From: Melioribacter sp.
GTDB lineage: Bacteria > Bacteroidota > Ignavibacteria > Ignavibacteriales > Melioribacteraceae
Assembly: GCA_020723965.1 (NCBI GenBank)
Contig: DYHW01000001.1
Span: forward strand, 482,587-546,586
Direction: 5' to 3'
DNA: 64,000 bases
Made by a program: the position numbers and the translations under genes. The notes beneath the pieces are model-generated. The model had not been told where the DNA came from and made no database searches. It saw only the letters and a program-made list of their open reading frames with translations. Shown here piece after piece: positions 17,152-26,959 of the stretch. Within the stretch, counting starts at the first letter, position 1, and each line of letters opens with the position of its first letter.

Positions 17152-19167
17152 ATGTCTTCAAAAAATGGCATTGAACAAATCTGCATAAATACAATTCGGT
17201 TTCTTTCGATTGATGCCGTACAAAAAGCTAATTCTGGGCATCCTGGTATGCCGATGGGATGCGCGCCAATTGCATTTCTTCTTTATTCTAAATTGATGAA
17301 ACACAATCCTGTTAATCCAAAATGGATTAACCGAGATCGATTTGTTTTATCGGCTGGGCATGGAAGCGCGCTCCTTTATTCTTCGCTTCATCTTTCCGGT
17401 TATGAAATCTCTTTGGATGATCTCAAAAATTTTCGGCAGTGGGGCAGTATCACTCCCGGGCATCCTGAATTTGGATTAACGCCAGGCGTTGAAACTACAA
17501 CCGGACCGCTTGGACAAGGATTTGCAAACGCTGTTGGAATGGCTGTCGCACAAAAATTTCTTGCGGCAAAATTCAACAAAGAAAATTTTAAAATTATCGA
17601 TCATTTCATTTATTCTATAGCTGGCGACGGCTGCTTGATGGAAGGAATATCCCACGAAGCAGCATCATTTGCCGGACACAATAAACTTGGCAGCTTGATA
17701 GTCTTTTATGATAACAACGGAATTACTATTGACGGAAATACTTCGCTTGCATTTTCAGAAAATGCAGCAAAAAGATTTGAAGCTTATGATTGGCATGTTC
17801 AGACTGTGAATGATGTTAATAACTTAGAAGAGCTTGAAAGCGCTGTAAAAAAAGCGCAGCAGGAAAAAGATAAACCCTCAATCATAATAACAAGAACCCA
17901 CATCGGCTTCGGAAGTCCGAACAAACAAGATACCGCCGCTGCGCACGGTTCTCCTCTTGGAGAAGAGGAGATAATACTGACAAAGAAAAATCTTGGCTGG
18001 ACCGAAGAAAAATCTTTTTTTATTCCGCAAATAGTGTCAGATTATTTTTCTAATGTAAAAGAGCGGTGTGAAATGGCGGAAACTCAATGGAATAAATTAT
18101 TTGAAGAATATTCAATAAAGCATTCTGATGACGCCCTGTTATTTAGAAAAGTGATGAAGGGAGATTATGGAGATGAGTGGAAATCGAAACTGCCTAAGTT
18201 TGAAAATTATTCTGAATTGATTGCAACTCGCACCGCTTCGGGAAAAATTCTGAACGAAATTGCTTCCGAGCTTCCCACTTTGATAGGCGGCTCTGCCGAC
18301 TTAACAGAATCGAACAGCACTCATATTAAAATTTGGAAAAGTTTTTCAAAAGAAAATAACGCTGGCAATTATATTCATTTCGGCGTACGCGAACATGCAA
18401 TGGCTGCTATGATGAATGGAATGGCTTATTACGGCGGAGTAATTCCTTTTGGCGGAACGTTTTTGGTGTTTTCAGATTATTTGCGTCCGTCAATTCGCCT
18501 TGCTGCTCTTTCTCATATAAAAACAATTTATATTTTCACGCACGATAGCATTGGACTTGGCGAAGATGGACCGACACATCAGCCGGTAGAGCACCTTGCT
18601 GCTCTTAGAGCGATTCCCGGCTTGATAGTTTTACGCCCCGCCGATGCAAATGAAACTGTTTATGCTTGGAAAACTGCTATTGAACACTTCGGCAGTCCGG
18701 TTGCTTTAGTTTTATCGAGACAAAAAATTCAAACTATAGAAAGAACAAAATATTCACCAGCATCGAACACAACATTTGGCGCTTATATATTGAAAGATTC
18801 TGATAAAGACCCGGATTTGATCTTGCTCGCTTCAGGTTCAGAAGTTAACTTAATTCTAAAAGCGGCTGTGGAATTAGAAAAAGAAGGGATCAAAACCCGC
18901 GTTGTTAGTTTCCCGAGTTTTGAGTTGTTTGAAAAACAGAACGATGATTATAAAGAAAAAGTTCTACCTAAAAAAGTTAAGGCAAGATTGTCTGTAGAAG
19001 CTGGAGTAAAACAAGGTTGGGAAAAGTATATTGGAGATTACGGTTATTCCATCAGTATCGAAAAATATGGCGCCTCTGCGCCGGAAAATATTTTATGGGA
19101 AAAATATGGTTTTACTGTTGAGAATATAGTTTCTAAAGCGAAAGATGTTCTGAATAGGTTAAGATAA
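17152..19167 (+). CDS. tkt: Transketolase
   Basis: Transketolase moves two-carbon units between sugar phosphates in the pentose phosphate pathway. The 671-residue product has the thiamine diphosphate motif (AGDGCLMEGISHEA to DNN, about 158-188), the N-terminal SGHPGMPMGCAP, GPLGQGFANAVGMA, the pyrimidine-binding domain with GVREHAMAAMMNGMA and THDSIGLGEDGPTHQPVE, and the C-terminal domain. It is full length and last in the group beginning with the amidase. Confidence 0.97.
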   Translation: MSSKNGIEQICINTIRFLSIDAVQKANSGHPGMPMGCAPIAFLLYSKLMKHNPVNPKWINRDRFVLSAGHGSALLYSSLHLSGYEISLDDLKNFRQWGSITPGHPEFGLTPGVETTTGPLGQGFANAVGMAVAQKFLAAKFNKENFKIIDHFIYSIAGDGCLMEGISHEAASFAGHNKLGSLIVFYDNNGITIDGNTSLAFSENAAKRFEAYDWHVQTVNDVNNLEELESAVKKAQQEKDKPSIIITRTHIGFGSPNKQDTAAAHGSPLGEEEIILTKKNLGWTEEKSFFIPQIVSDYFSNVKERCEMAETQWNKLFEEYSIKHSDDALLFRKVMKGDYGDEWKSKLPKFENYSELIATRTASGKILNEIASELPTLIGGSADLTESNSTHIKIWKSFSKENNAGNYIHFGVREHAMAAMMNGMAYYGGVIPFGGTFLVFSDYLRPSIRLAALSHIKTIYIFTHDSIGLGEDGPTHQPVEHLAALRAIPGLIVLRPADANETVYAWKTAIEHFGSPVALVLSRQKIQTIERTKYSPASNTTFGAYILKDSDKDPDLILLASGSEVNLILKAAVELEKEGIKTRVVSFPSFELFEKQNDDYKEKVLPKKVKARLSVEAGVKQGWEKYIGDYGYSISIEKYGASAPENILWEKYGFTVENIVSKAKDVLNRLR

Positions 19168-19251
19168 ATTTTTGCAAACGAATTTTCTGTATAAACTTTA
19201 TCTGCTCAGTGTGAAAAAAAAATTATAACAAGATAAATCAGCAATCAAATA

Positions 19252-19866
19252 TCACAAAACGTATTTAATTGCTGCAAAACCGCCAATCAGAAGCGCTGTA
19301 AAAGCTATAGCGAGCCAATTAAAATACTTATCAATAAACAGTTTTATATGCTCTCCAAATTTCCAGATCAAATAAGAAACCAGGAAAAATCTTGCTGAGC
19401 GACTGACAAAAGATGCAACTACAAACATTCCTAAGTTAATTGCAAAGGCGCCGCCAGTTACTGTAAATACTTTATAAGGGATTGGCGTAAAACCCGCTGT
19501 GAAGATTACCCAGAAATTCCAATCGTCGTACAATTTTTTTACATCAAAAAAAACTTGGTGATTAAAACTTGGAATATTCCGAAAGAAGAATTCTGCAATT
19601 GGAGAAAATTGATTTGGTGCGCTCCACCACAAAAAATATCCTATAGCGTAACCGAACAATGCGCCGGTAACTGATGCAATTGTGCAATTCAAAGCAAACT
19701 TGAATGCTTTATTTCTTACGCCAAGAGCTAAAGCTATCAAAAGAGCATCCGGTGGAATTGGAAAGAATGAAGCTTCGGCAAAAGCAAGAATGAAAAGCGC
19801 TAACGGTCCATACGGCGTATTTGCCCAGTGTAAAACCCAATCATAAAGTCCGCGAAGTAATTTCAT
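19252..19866 (-). CDS. DedA/VTT-family membrane protein (YqaA-like)
   Basis: The 204-residue product has the SNARE-associated/VTT fold: re-entrant helix near FFPIPPDALLIALALG (about 31-46), the central VTGALFGYAIGYFLWW, and FTAGFTPIPYKVFTVTGGAFAI near 115-140, then two C-terminal helices. Family members move or flip lipids across the inner membrane. It converges with tkt and diverges from the acyl-CoA synthetase. Confidence 0.82.
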   Translation of the reverse strand: MKLLRGLYDWVLHWANTPYGPLALFILAFAEASFFPIPPDALLIALALGVRNKAFKFALNCTIASVTGALFGYAIGYFLWWSAPNQFSPIAEFFFRNIPSFNHQVFFDVKKLYDDWNFWVIFTAGFTPIPYKVFTVTGGAFAINLGMFVVASFVSRSARFFLVSYLIWKFGEHIKLFIDKYFNWLAIAFTALLIGGFAAIKYVL

Positions 19867-20070
19867 CTACTAATCAGAATTTTGTAGGCAAGTATAATAA
19901 TTTTTTCATCTCTATAGAAATTTTCCTAATTAAAACTTTTAACCGTTTTTCTGTTATAAAAAAATGTTGAATTATATTATCCATACCTTGTTATAAAATG
20001 ATGCCAATACGTTTATTGCATTTTAGAGCGGCTAAAAGTAAATTGAGCTGAATTTTTTAAGGAGAGATGT

Positions 20071-21894
20071 ATGCCGATTTACAAAGACTTCAAAACTATT
20101 TCGCAACTATTCCAAATCATTACAGATAATTATGGAAAGGGGAAAGAGCGCCCCCTGTTAAAACATAAAGTTAATGAGCAGTGGATAGGCGTTACATACG
20201 ATGAAGTTTACCGTAATACTGAAAATTTTGCTCTAGGACTTGCATCCTTAAGGGTAAAAAGGGGAGATAAAGTTGCTATTATTGCAGAGAACCGTCCGGA
20301 ATGGCTCTATTCCGATATGGCAATTCTTGGACTTGGCGCTGTTGATGTTCCGCTCTATCCAATCTCAACTTCTGAAACGATAGAATTCTGTCTTAATAAT
20401 TCAGAATCAGTTGGAATTGTTGTTTCGAACAAATTCCAACTTAATAAAGTTTTGAAGGTCAGAAACAACTGCCGCACTCTTCGTTTTATTGTTGTAATGA
20501 ATGATGAAGATAAAACAAGCGAAAAAGAAGTGTATTGTTTTGCCGAAGTGCAGTCAAAAGGGGAAGAGTTTAAGAAGAATGACCCGAACTATTTTGTGGA
20601 GAACTGCCAGCTTACTCAAGAGAACGAACTTTGCACTATTATTTACACATCTGGCACTACGGGCGAACCAAAAGGAGTAATGCTGACGCATAAAAATATT
20701 GTTTCAAATATTAAAGCAGCACATGAGATTTTTCATATAGACGAAAATGATGTTTTTCTTTCTTTCCTTCCGTTGTGCCACATTTTTGAAAGAATGGGCG
20801 GATACTATACGGCATTTTCTTGCGGCGGAATGATTGCATACGCAGAAAGTATCGAAAAAGTTGCAAGCAATATGGAAGATATTAAACCTACTATCATGAC
20901 TGCTGTCCCTCGTCTTTTTGAACGAATGTACAGCAAAATAAAACGTAATGTTGAATCGCAACCGGAGAAAAAACAGAGAATATTTAATTGGGCTATTGAA
21001 ATTGGGAAGGAATTTCAGCTTGCAAGAAAATCCGGTCATCCGGTTCCAATTTTCCTTTCACTTAAACATAAACTTGCTGATAAATTAGTCTATGGAAAAT
21101 TAAGAGAAAAAATGGGAGGCAAATTACGTTTCTTTATTTCCGGCGGTGCAGCGCTTGCAAGAGAGTTAGGATTATTCTTTGAATCGGCTGGAATTTTAAT
21201 AATTGAAGGATACGGATTAACTGAATCTTCGCCAGTAATAGCTGCAAACAGACTGAACGATTATAAATTTGGAACTGTTGGAAAGCCGCTTCCAGGTGTA
21301 GAAATTAAAATTGCAAAGGACGGTGAAATTCTTGCCCATGGGCCAAACATTATGCAGGGTTACTATAAGAACAAAAAAGAAACAGAAGAGACAATAAAAG
21401 ACGGCTGGCTTCACACGGGCGATATTGGCGTGTTCGATGCCGAAGGATTTTTAATCATTACAGATAGAAAAAAACATCTCTTCAAGACTTCTGGCGGGAA
21501 ATATGTTGCGCCTACGCCAATCGAGAATATGTTCCTCGCTAGTAAATATATTGATCAGTTTGTAATTATTGGCGATAGAAGAATGTTCATTACTGCTTTG
21601 ATTGTTCCAGACTATGAAGCATTAAAAGAATACGCCGATGCAAACAGAATTCAATACAAATCGCTTGATGAACTTGTTGAGATGAAACAGGTCTACGAGC
21701 TGCTCGATAAAGAACTCGATCTATTCCAAAAAAAACTTGCTAGTTTCGAGCGTGTGCGTAAGTTCACAATTCTTGATAAGCCGTTCACTATCGAAACCGG
21801 GGAACTCACTCCCTCTCTTAAAATCAAACGGAAAGTTGTGGAAGAACGGTACAAGGATTTGATTGAAGATATGTACAAAGGTCTCGAAGGATAA
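20071..21894 (+). CDS. Long-chain acyl-CoA synthetase (AMP-forming)
   Basis: It activates fatty acids with ATP and CoA. The 607-residue product has the AMP-binding core: P-loop YTSGTTGEPKGVMLTHKNI (about 192-210), the A4 motif with FLPLCHIFER, A5 GYGLTESSP (about 380-388), the ATP motif GWLHTGDIG and the linker DRKKHLFKTSGGKYVAP. The length and the shared motifs fit the FadD/FadD15-like long-chain group. AAGGAGAG precedes the ATG. A hairpin follows the gene. Confidence 0.9.
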   Translation: MPIYKDFKTISQLFQIITDNYGKGKERPLLKHKVNEQWIGVTYDEVYRNTENFALGLASLRVKRGDKVAIIAENRPEWLYSDMAILGLGAVDVPLYPISTSETIEFCLNNSESVGIVVSNKFQLNKVLKVRNNCRTLRFIVVMNDEDKTSEKEVYCFAEVQSKGEEFKKNDPNYFVENCQLTQENELCTIIYTSGTTGEPKGVMLTHKNIVSNIKAAHEIFHIDENDVFLSFLPLCHIFERMGGYYTAFSCGGMIAYAESIEKVASNMEDIKPTIMTAVPRLFERMYSKIKRNVESQPEKKQRIFNWAIEIGKEFQLARKSGHPVPIFLSLKHKLADKLVYGKLREKMGGKLRFFISGGAALARELGLFFESAGILIIEGYGLTESSPVIAANRLNDYKFGTVGKPLPGVEIKIAKDGEILAHGPNIMQGYYKNKKETEETIKDGWLHTGDIGVFDAEGFLIITDRKKHLFKTSGGKYVAPTPIENMFLASKYIDQFVIIGDRRMFITALIVPDYEALKEYADANRIQYKSLDELVEMKQVYELLDKELDLFQKKLASFERVRKFTILDKPFTIETGELTPSLKIKRKVVEERYKDLIEDMYKGLEG

Positions 21895-21908
21895 CAACAA
21901 TTTTTATT

Positions 21909-21972
21909 CTTGCTCATGCTCGTTCAAACCCCGATCACGAACACGATTACGATCATGAGCAAGATTTTTTTA
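21909..21972 (+). terminator. Long hairpin with T run after the acyl-CoA synthetase gene
   Basis: CTTGCTCATG (21909-21918) pairs perfectly with CATGAGCAAG (21954-21963), followed by ATTTTTTT. The 35-base loop contains a second possible pairing (CGTTC with GAACACG). The right arm and loop are built from degenerate CGATCA-type hexamers, so the arm may have arisen from the repeat rather than being a dedicated terminator. Confidence 0.55.
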
Positions 21973-22200
21973 CAATTTTATAATGAAACATGAATCTGAA
22001 TAGGGAGGAGTAGCCGCGAAATGTTTATAGCAGAGAGAATGAAAAAAACAAAAAAGCATCAGAGATGCGAAATGATAAATGAAGAATATTTTATATGTCG
22101 CTCCTTTGGAGCTAATTTTTTTCATGTTTATTATTCTATAAACACACCGCTCCTACGGAGCTGATTTATCTATAAAGATCATGAGCACGAACAAGAACAG
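21932..22200. repeat. Repeat cluster: hexamer blocks flanking three palindromic units
   Basis: Two blocks of degenerate hexamers (CGATCA, CGAACA, CGATTA, CGATCA, TGAGCA at 21932-21961; AGATCA, TGAGCA, CGAACA, AGAACA at 22176-22199) share the 11-bp direct repeat GATCATGAGCA (21951-21961 and 22177-22187). Between them are three short palindromes: GCATCAGAGATGC (22056-22068), GCTCCTTTGGAGC (22100-22112) and GCTCCTACGGAGC (22149-22161), spaced 44 and 49 bases. Linkers share ATGTTTATAG / CTATAAACA-like segments. No reading frame is present. It fills the interval between the acyl-CoA synthetase and alkaline phosphatase genes. Confidence 0.7.
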
Positions 22201-22204
22201 ATTA

Positions 22205-23533
22205 TTAGTTTAGCAGCTTACCAAAAAGAGTTAGATAAATAAACTTGTAAATATCTGTATTATCAACCGATCCTTTTACAAATTCGGAATTCAGTCCGGC
22301 TGCTCGAACAACAACACTTCCCGAAACATCGCTATATGTTGACCATGAAACAACAAAAGGAAAACGTCTTCCGCTTTTATCGGGCGCTGAGATGAATGGA
22401 AGAGATTCTTTTCCATTTATGCCGTCATAGAATGAGCCATTTGGATCTGTAAGTTGAATCGGCTCATTTGGTTTAAGGCGCTCTTCATCAAAACCGATTG
22501 CCTCCATACCGCCGGCTTCGCTATCGGAACAGGTAATAATCATAGTGTTTGAGTTTTGCGATTCAAATTTTAGAGCAACGCCAAGCGCATCATCAGATCG
22601 TTTAAGAGCTTCTAACATTCCAATTGCATTGTTCTTGTTGCCAAAATTATCAGTTCCTTCTTCTTCAACAACAAGAAAAAATTGCGAGTTATTTCTTGAT
22701 AATATTTTTATTGCCGCTTCTGTCATTTCAGCCAACGTTGGAGCCCAAGGTTGATAAAGAGGCAAATTTAATTTTGCTAAATCTTCTTCTGTTTTATCGT
22801 TAAATGTATGGTCTTCTGCAAAAACACCAAGAAGTTTTTCTGTATCATCCGGTATTTGCAAAAGTTCTTCTAGTGTGTAAACAATTGTGTAACCATTTTG
22901 TTTTGCAAGTTTTATCAAGTTTTTGCCATCTGTTCGTTTACCTTCTTTGCAATGTTTTCCTTTTACACCAACTGGAATTAACCACTCTTCGCCTCCACTC
23001 ATAATTACATCTGCCCTCGATTTGATAATGCTTAATGCAATCGATTCAGAGTTAGCGCGGCTATTATCGTTAGCAAGAAATACGCCTGTGCCCGGTTCGT
23101 CTATGTTGCCGGAATTAATTATTCCGCATTTAATACCTGATTTAATTGCCTCTTTCATAATACTCATTTTAACGCCGGAACGGGAAGTAGGTATTTCGCC
23201 ATTGTCTGAACCATAAGCAGCGGTGCTTACTTTAACTCCATATGCATGTACAGTGCCTCCACCATTGGAAGTTGCAGTTAATGAATTAGTTAAATGCCCG
23301 CGATAAATACCGATATATGGCAGTTTATCCCAATTGATTTCTGAGTCTGGTCCATAGTATAGCATTCTAACTGTATTCCATACTGTTATAGAAGTCCCAT
23401 CAGGATGAATGAAGATAACGTTTCCTCTTGGGTATGTTTTATTTTTATCTGATTCAGAAAAAGATAACATTACAGATGCGCTAAAGAAAAATAAAAGTAA
23501 AACAAGTTTTGATTTTTGTGTTAAACGAATCAT
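22205..23533 (-). CDS. Alkaline phosphatase-like secreted protein, atypical metal site
   Basis: The 442-residue product has a signal peptide (hydrophobic about 10-23) and the PhoA superfamily layout. IFIHPDG (Asp45) matches the first metal aspartate, TSNGGG (Ser89) the nucleophile, EEEGTDNFGN (Asp295) and ITCSDSEAGG (Asp337) two other metal positions. Where PhoA has the zinc histidines, I read Asn299, Ser338 and, near the C terminus, Tyr400. It may use another metal or have changed activity. The ATG at 23533 has GGAAAG at the right distance, so the longer TTG start at 23548 is not used. Confidence 0.78.
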   Translation of the reverse strand: MIRLTQKSKLVLLLFFFSASVMLSFSESDKNKTYPRGNVIFIHPDGTSITVWNTVRMLYYGPDSEINWDKLPYIGIYRGHLTNSLTATSNGGGTVHAYGVKVSTAAYGSDNGEIPTSRSGVKMSIMKEAIKSGIKCGIINSGNIDEPGTGVFLANDNSRANSESIALSIIKSRADVIMSGGEEWLIPVGVKGKHCKEGKRTDGKNLIKLAKQNGYTIVYTLEELLQIPDDTEKLLGVFAEDHTFNDKTEEDLAKLNLPLYQPWAPTLAEMTEAAIKILSRNNSQFFLVVEEEGTDNFGNKNNAIGMLEALKRSDDALGVALKFESQNSNTMIITCSDSEAGGMEAIGFDEERLKPNEPIQLTDPNGSFYDGINGKESLPFISAPDKSGRRFPFVVSWSTYSDVSGSVVVRAAGLNSEFVKGSVDNTDIYKFIYLTLFGKLLN

Positions 23534-23705
23534 TACAATTCTTTCCAAATTTTTGAGTGTTATTTTTTGGGGTGTAAATTTACAAAAAGTTTGGCTAACT
23601 CTTTATAAAAATCGTTGCTGAAATTGTAAAACCTGCTCTCAAATCAATTCATTAACTGTTTTTTCTTATATTTGTCCACAATAAAATCAATTTGCGAGAT
23701 TCATT

Positions 23706-25748
23706 TTGGCTAATGAGAAAATCCTTGTTACTTCAGCTCTTCCGTATGCAAACGGTAATATTCATCTGGGTCATTTGAGCGGGGCGTATCTTCCGGCCGA
23801 TATTTACGTGCGTTATAAACGATTGAAAGGTGATGACATACTTTACATTTGCGGCTCCGACGAGCATGGCGTACCGATTACCATTACTGCCGACAAAGAA
23901 AAAGTTACTCCTCAAGAAATTATCGACCGCTACCACAACACAAATAAAAATGCCTTTGAAAAATTTGGAATGAGCTTCGATATCTACTCAAGAACAAGTT
24001 TGCCTATTCACCACGAAACCGCACAGCAATTCTTTAAATCATTTTATGCTCAAGGATTATTGGTTGAAAAAAAATCGATGCAGTTTTATGATGAAAAAGC
24101 AAAAATGTTTTTGCCGGACCGTTATGTGGAGGGAACTTGCCCGCGCTGCGGTAATGAAGAAGCGCGCAGCGATGAATGTGAAAAATGCGGCTCGCTTTAT
24201 GACCCATCCGAGTTAAAAAATCCCAAAAGTAAAATAAGCGGTCAAACTCCTGTGCTTAAAGAAACATCTCATTGGTTTTTTCCGCTTGGAAAATATCAAG
24301 AACGCTTAGTTAAGTACGTTGATGAGATGAATGAGAAGTTTGGGTGGAAAGATAATGTGCTTCAGTATTGCAAAAGCTGGTTCAATGACGGATTAAAAGA
24401 CAGAGCAGTTACACGTGATCTGGACTGGGGCGTTAAAGTTCCGCTTGACGGAGTTGATAACAAAGTTCTCTATGTTTGGTTTGAAGCTGTTCTTGGTTAC
24501 ATCTCCGCTACTAAAGAACTTTCGCTTCAGCGCGGTGAACCTGATATGTGGAAAACTTATTGGCAGAGCGCAGATACAAAATATATTGCGTTCATTGGCA
24601 AAGACAACGTTGTATTTCATACAATTATTTTTCCGGCTATGCTGATGGCTTGGAACGATGGTAATGATGATAAATTTATTCTGCCACAAAACGTTCCCGC
24701 TAACGAATTTCTGAATTTTGAAGGGAAGAAATTTTCTAAATCACGGGGATGGGGAATTGATGTTGATGAATTTTTGAATTTGTTCCCGGCTGATATGCTG
24801 CGTTATACTCTTGCAGCAAACTTACCCGAGAACAAAGACACAGACTTTTTCTGGAAAGAATTTCAATCGCGTACTAACGGAGAATTAGCTGATATACTTG
24901 GTAATTTTGTTAATCGTACATTTACTTTTGCACATAAGCATTTTGAAGGTAAAGTCCCTGTACGAGGAAAACTTGAAAAGATAGACTTAGAGATGCTTGA
25001 GTATTTGAAAACTCAGCCGAAAAAAATTGCCGAATCGCTTGAACGCTTTAAAATCAAAGACGCTGTTTTTGAAATGATGAACCTTGCGCGCGCTGGTAAT
25101 AAGTATTTCAACGATTCTGAACCATGGATAAGTTCGAAGATGAACAAAGAGCAATGCGCTACAACAATTAACATCTGCTTGAATACAATATATACACTTG
25201 CAGAAGTTTTTGAGCCGGTGATTCCATTTTCAAGCGTTAAAATTTTCAAAATGTTAAATGCTAGACCAACTGATTGGACAAAGTGCGGAAATGAAAATTT
25301 ACCAGCCAGATACAAGCTTAATGACCCAGAAATTCTTTTCACAAAAATTGAAGACAGAATGATTGAAGAACAAGTAAGCAAACTTGCGCAAACTGATGAA
25401 ACTCCAAAAGAAGTTGTTGAAGAAATTACAATCGATGATTTCAAACGAGTGAAATTGCGAGTGGCAAAAATTATTTCAGCAGAAAATGTTAAGAAGAGCG
25501 ATAAGCTGTTAAAATTGCAAATTGATTTAGGCACCGAGAAAAGACAATTAGTTGCGGGAATAGCAAAAAGTTATTCGCCAGAGGAGTTGATCGGGAAAAA
25601 AATTTTAATTGTTGCGAACTTAAAACCGGCAAAAGTTTTTGGGATCGAATCTCAGGGAATGATCTTAGCGCTTGATACTTCCGAAGATGACAAAGTAAAA
25701 ATTATTGAGATCGATGAAACGATCAATCCTGGCGCTACAGCTAAATAA
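23706..25748 (+). CDS. metG: Methionyl-tRNA synthetase with C-terminal tRNA-binding domain
   Basis: A class I aminoacyl-tRNA synthetase of 680 residues. It shows the HIGH-type motif NGNIHLGHLSGAY (about 16-28), a zinc knuckle CPRCGNEE...CEKCG (about 142-162), the KMSKS loop KKFSKSRGWG (about 345-354) and an anticodon-binding helical domain. The last 110 residues form a Trbp111/EMAP-like tRNA-binding domain (VKLRVAKIISAENVKKSDKL), which dimerises the enzyme. The start is TTG; a TATATTTG element lies about 30 bases upstream. Confidence 0.97.
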   Translation: MANEKILVTSALPYANGNIHLGHLSGAYLPADIYVRYKRLKGDDILYICGSDEHGVPITITADKEKVTPQEIIDRYHNTNKNAFEKFGMSFDIYSRTSLPIHHETAQQFFKSFYAQGLLVEKKSMQFYDEKAKMFLPDRYVEGTCPRCGNEEARSDECEKCGSLYDPSELKNPKSKISGQTPVLKETSHWFFPLGKYQERLVKYVDEMNEKFGWKDNVLQYCKSWFNDGLKDRAVTRDLDWGVKVPLDGVDNKVLYVWFEAVLGYISATKELSLQRGEPDMWKTYWQSADTKYIAFIGKDNVVFHTIIFPAMLMAWNDGNDDKFILPQNVPANEFLNFEGKKFSKSRGWGIDVDEFLNLFPADMLRYTLAANLPENKDTDFFWKEFQSRTNGELADILGNFVNRTFTFAHKHFEGKVPVRGKLEKIDLEMLEYLKTQPKKIAESLERFKIKDAVFEMMNLARAGNKYFNDSEPWISSKMNKEQCATTINICLNTIYTLAEVFEPVIPFSSVKIFKMLNARPTDWTKCGNENLPARYKLNDPEILFTKIEDRMIEEQVSKLAQTDETPKEVVEEITIDDFKRVKLRVAKIISAENVKKSDKLLKLQIDLGTEKRQLVAGIAKSYSPEELIGKKILIVANLKPAKVFGIESQGMILALDTSEDDKVKIIEIDETINPGATAK

Positions 25749-26066
25749 ATTTTATAATATGATTGAAGTTATTTACAGCGTATATCATTATTTCTTCAGT
25801 TGGTGAAATCAATATCGTTATAGAGCCGCCTAAAAAGATAAACCAACGCTATTTTTTCGGTCACTATAAAATAGATATGAGCTTTTTCCAATTTTTTTAG
25901 AATATTGCTATGGAGCGCCTTTCTATTTTCTAATCTAAAATTTCAGATAAATAGAATACAGTTTTTCAATAACAGTATTTTTTTTGTTGATTTTTATGGT
26001 AAAAAGCGTGCCAACCCTTTATTTTCATTGCTTTAGGTTCCTTATTGCCGTAAATTTGAACTGCTT
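25749..26066 (+). other. Intergenic region, 318 bases, nothing recognised
   Basis: An AT-rich gap between metG and dapF. I see no gene, no strong hairpin with a T run and no convincing promoter pair; T-rich runs near 25900 and 25978 are the only distinctive composition. Confidence 0.5.
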
Positions 26067-26948
26067 ATGAATCGTTTTTATTTTACAAAATTGAGCGGCG
26101 CCGGCAACGATTTTATCTTATTTGACAAAAAATTGAACCCGGATTTGCAGCTAACGCCCCAAATCATACAAAAATTGTGTAAAAGGGGAACTGGAATTGG
26201 CGCAGACGGAGTTCTTATCATTTCCGATAGAGGCGGCTACTCTTTCGAAATGAACTACTTTAATGCAGATGGTTCAACCGGTAGTTTATGCGCAAATGGT
26301 GCACGGTGCGCTCTTCTTTACGGAAAAGAAAGCGAAAGAATTAGCAGCGGAGAAGTAAATTTTTTAGCTGATCAACTGCAATATTCCGGGCTTGTTTTGG
26401 ATGATAAGAATGTGAAGTTCTTTTTTAATCCGCCAAAAAGATTGAAATATAATTTCAAAATAAAAGCGGCAGACCAGCTAATTACCGCTTCATTTGCAGA
26501 TACAGGAGCGCCTCATGTTGTAATAAAAATTAAAGATGTTTTGTCCCAGCCAGTTGAGACCCATTCGGGAAAAAATTCTGCTGATCTGAGATCATTTTAT
26601 AATGATATTGAAGAATTTCCCGTTTTTGAACTTGGCAGACAGATACGTTATCATAAAGATTTTGCGCCGGAAGGAACTAACGTTAATTTTATAGATGTTT
26701 TAGATGGAGTGATAAAAATTAGAAGTTACGAAAGGGGAGTTGAAGATGAAACTCTTTCGTGCGGCACTGGTTCGGTTGCTGCGGCTTTAATTGCTTATGT
26801 TAACGATTGTTTGAAACCGCCAATAAAACTTATTGTCAAAAGCGGCAATGAACTTATTGTTGATTTTAAAATAGTAAATCAAGAAGTACGGGAACTTTCC
26901 TTAACAGGTCCCGCTGAAATTACCTTTAAAGGAGAATTTTCAATTTAA
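26067..26948 (+). CDS. dapF: Diaminopimelate epimerase
   Basis: DapF turns LL- into meso-diaminopimelate for lysine and peptidoglycan. The 293-residue product has the N-terminal FTKLSGAGNDFILFD, the first catalytic cysteine in LCANGARC (about 75-82, where CGNGxRC is commoner) and the second in TLSCGTGSVAAA (about 229-240). Both cysteines are present, so it should be active. It is somewhat longer than the E. coli enzyme (274). It is followed after 11 bases by a small monooxygenase-like gene. Confidence 0.94.
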   Translation: MNRFYFTKLSGAGNDFILFDKKLNPDLQLTPQIIQKLCKRGTGIGADGVLIISDRGGYSFEMNYFNADGSTGSLCANGARCALLYGKESERISSGEVNFLADQLQYSGLVLDDKNVKFFFNPPKRLKYNFKIKAADQLITASFADTGAPHVVIKIKDVLSQPVETHSGKNSADLRSFYNDIEEFPVFELGRQIRYHKDFAPEGTNVNFIDVLDGVIKIRSYERGVEDETLSCGTGSVAAALIAYVNDCLKPPIKLIVKSGNELIVDFKIVNQEVRELSLTGPAEITFKGEFSI

Positions 26949-26959
26949 TTGAGGAATAA

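Noticed and set aside
21932..22200. CRISPR array
   Set aside because: Repeats are too short and degenerate, spacing is irregular, units are palindromic and no cas gene is in the window.
23549..23705. Riboswitch or T-box leader before metG
   Set aside because: Only about 160 bases are shared with the divergent phosphatase gene and I see no conserved T-box or SAM motif.
25013..25534. Minus-strand open frame of 173 codons inside metG
   Set aside because: It lies wholly antisense to a well-conserved synthetase, has no ribosome-binding site or recognisable domain; the codon pattern is a shadow.
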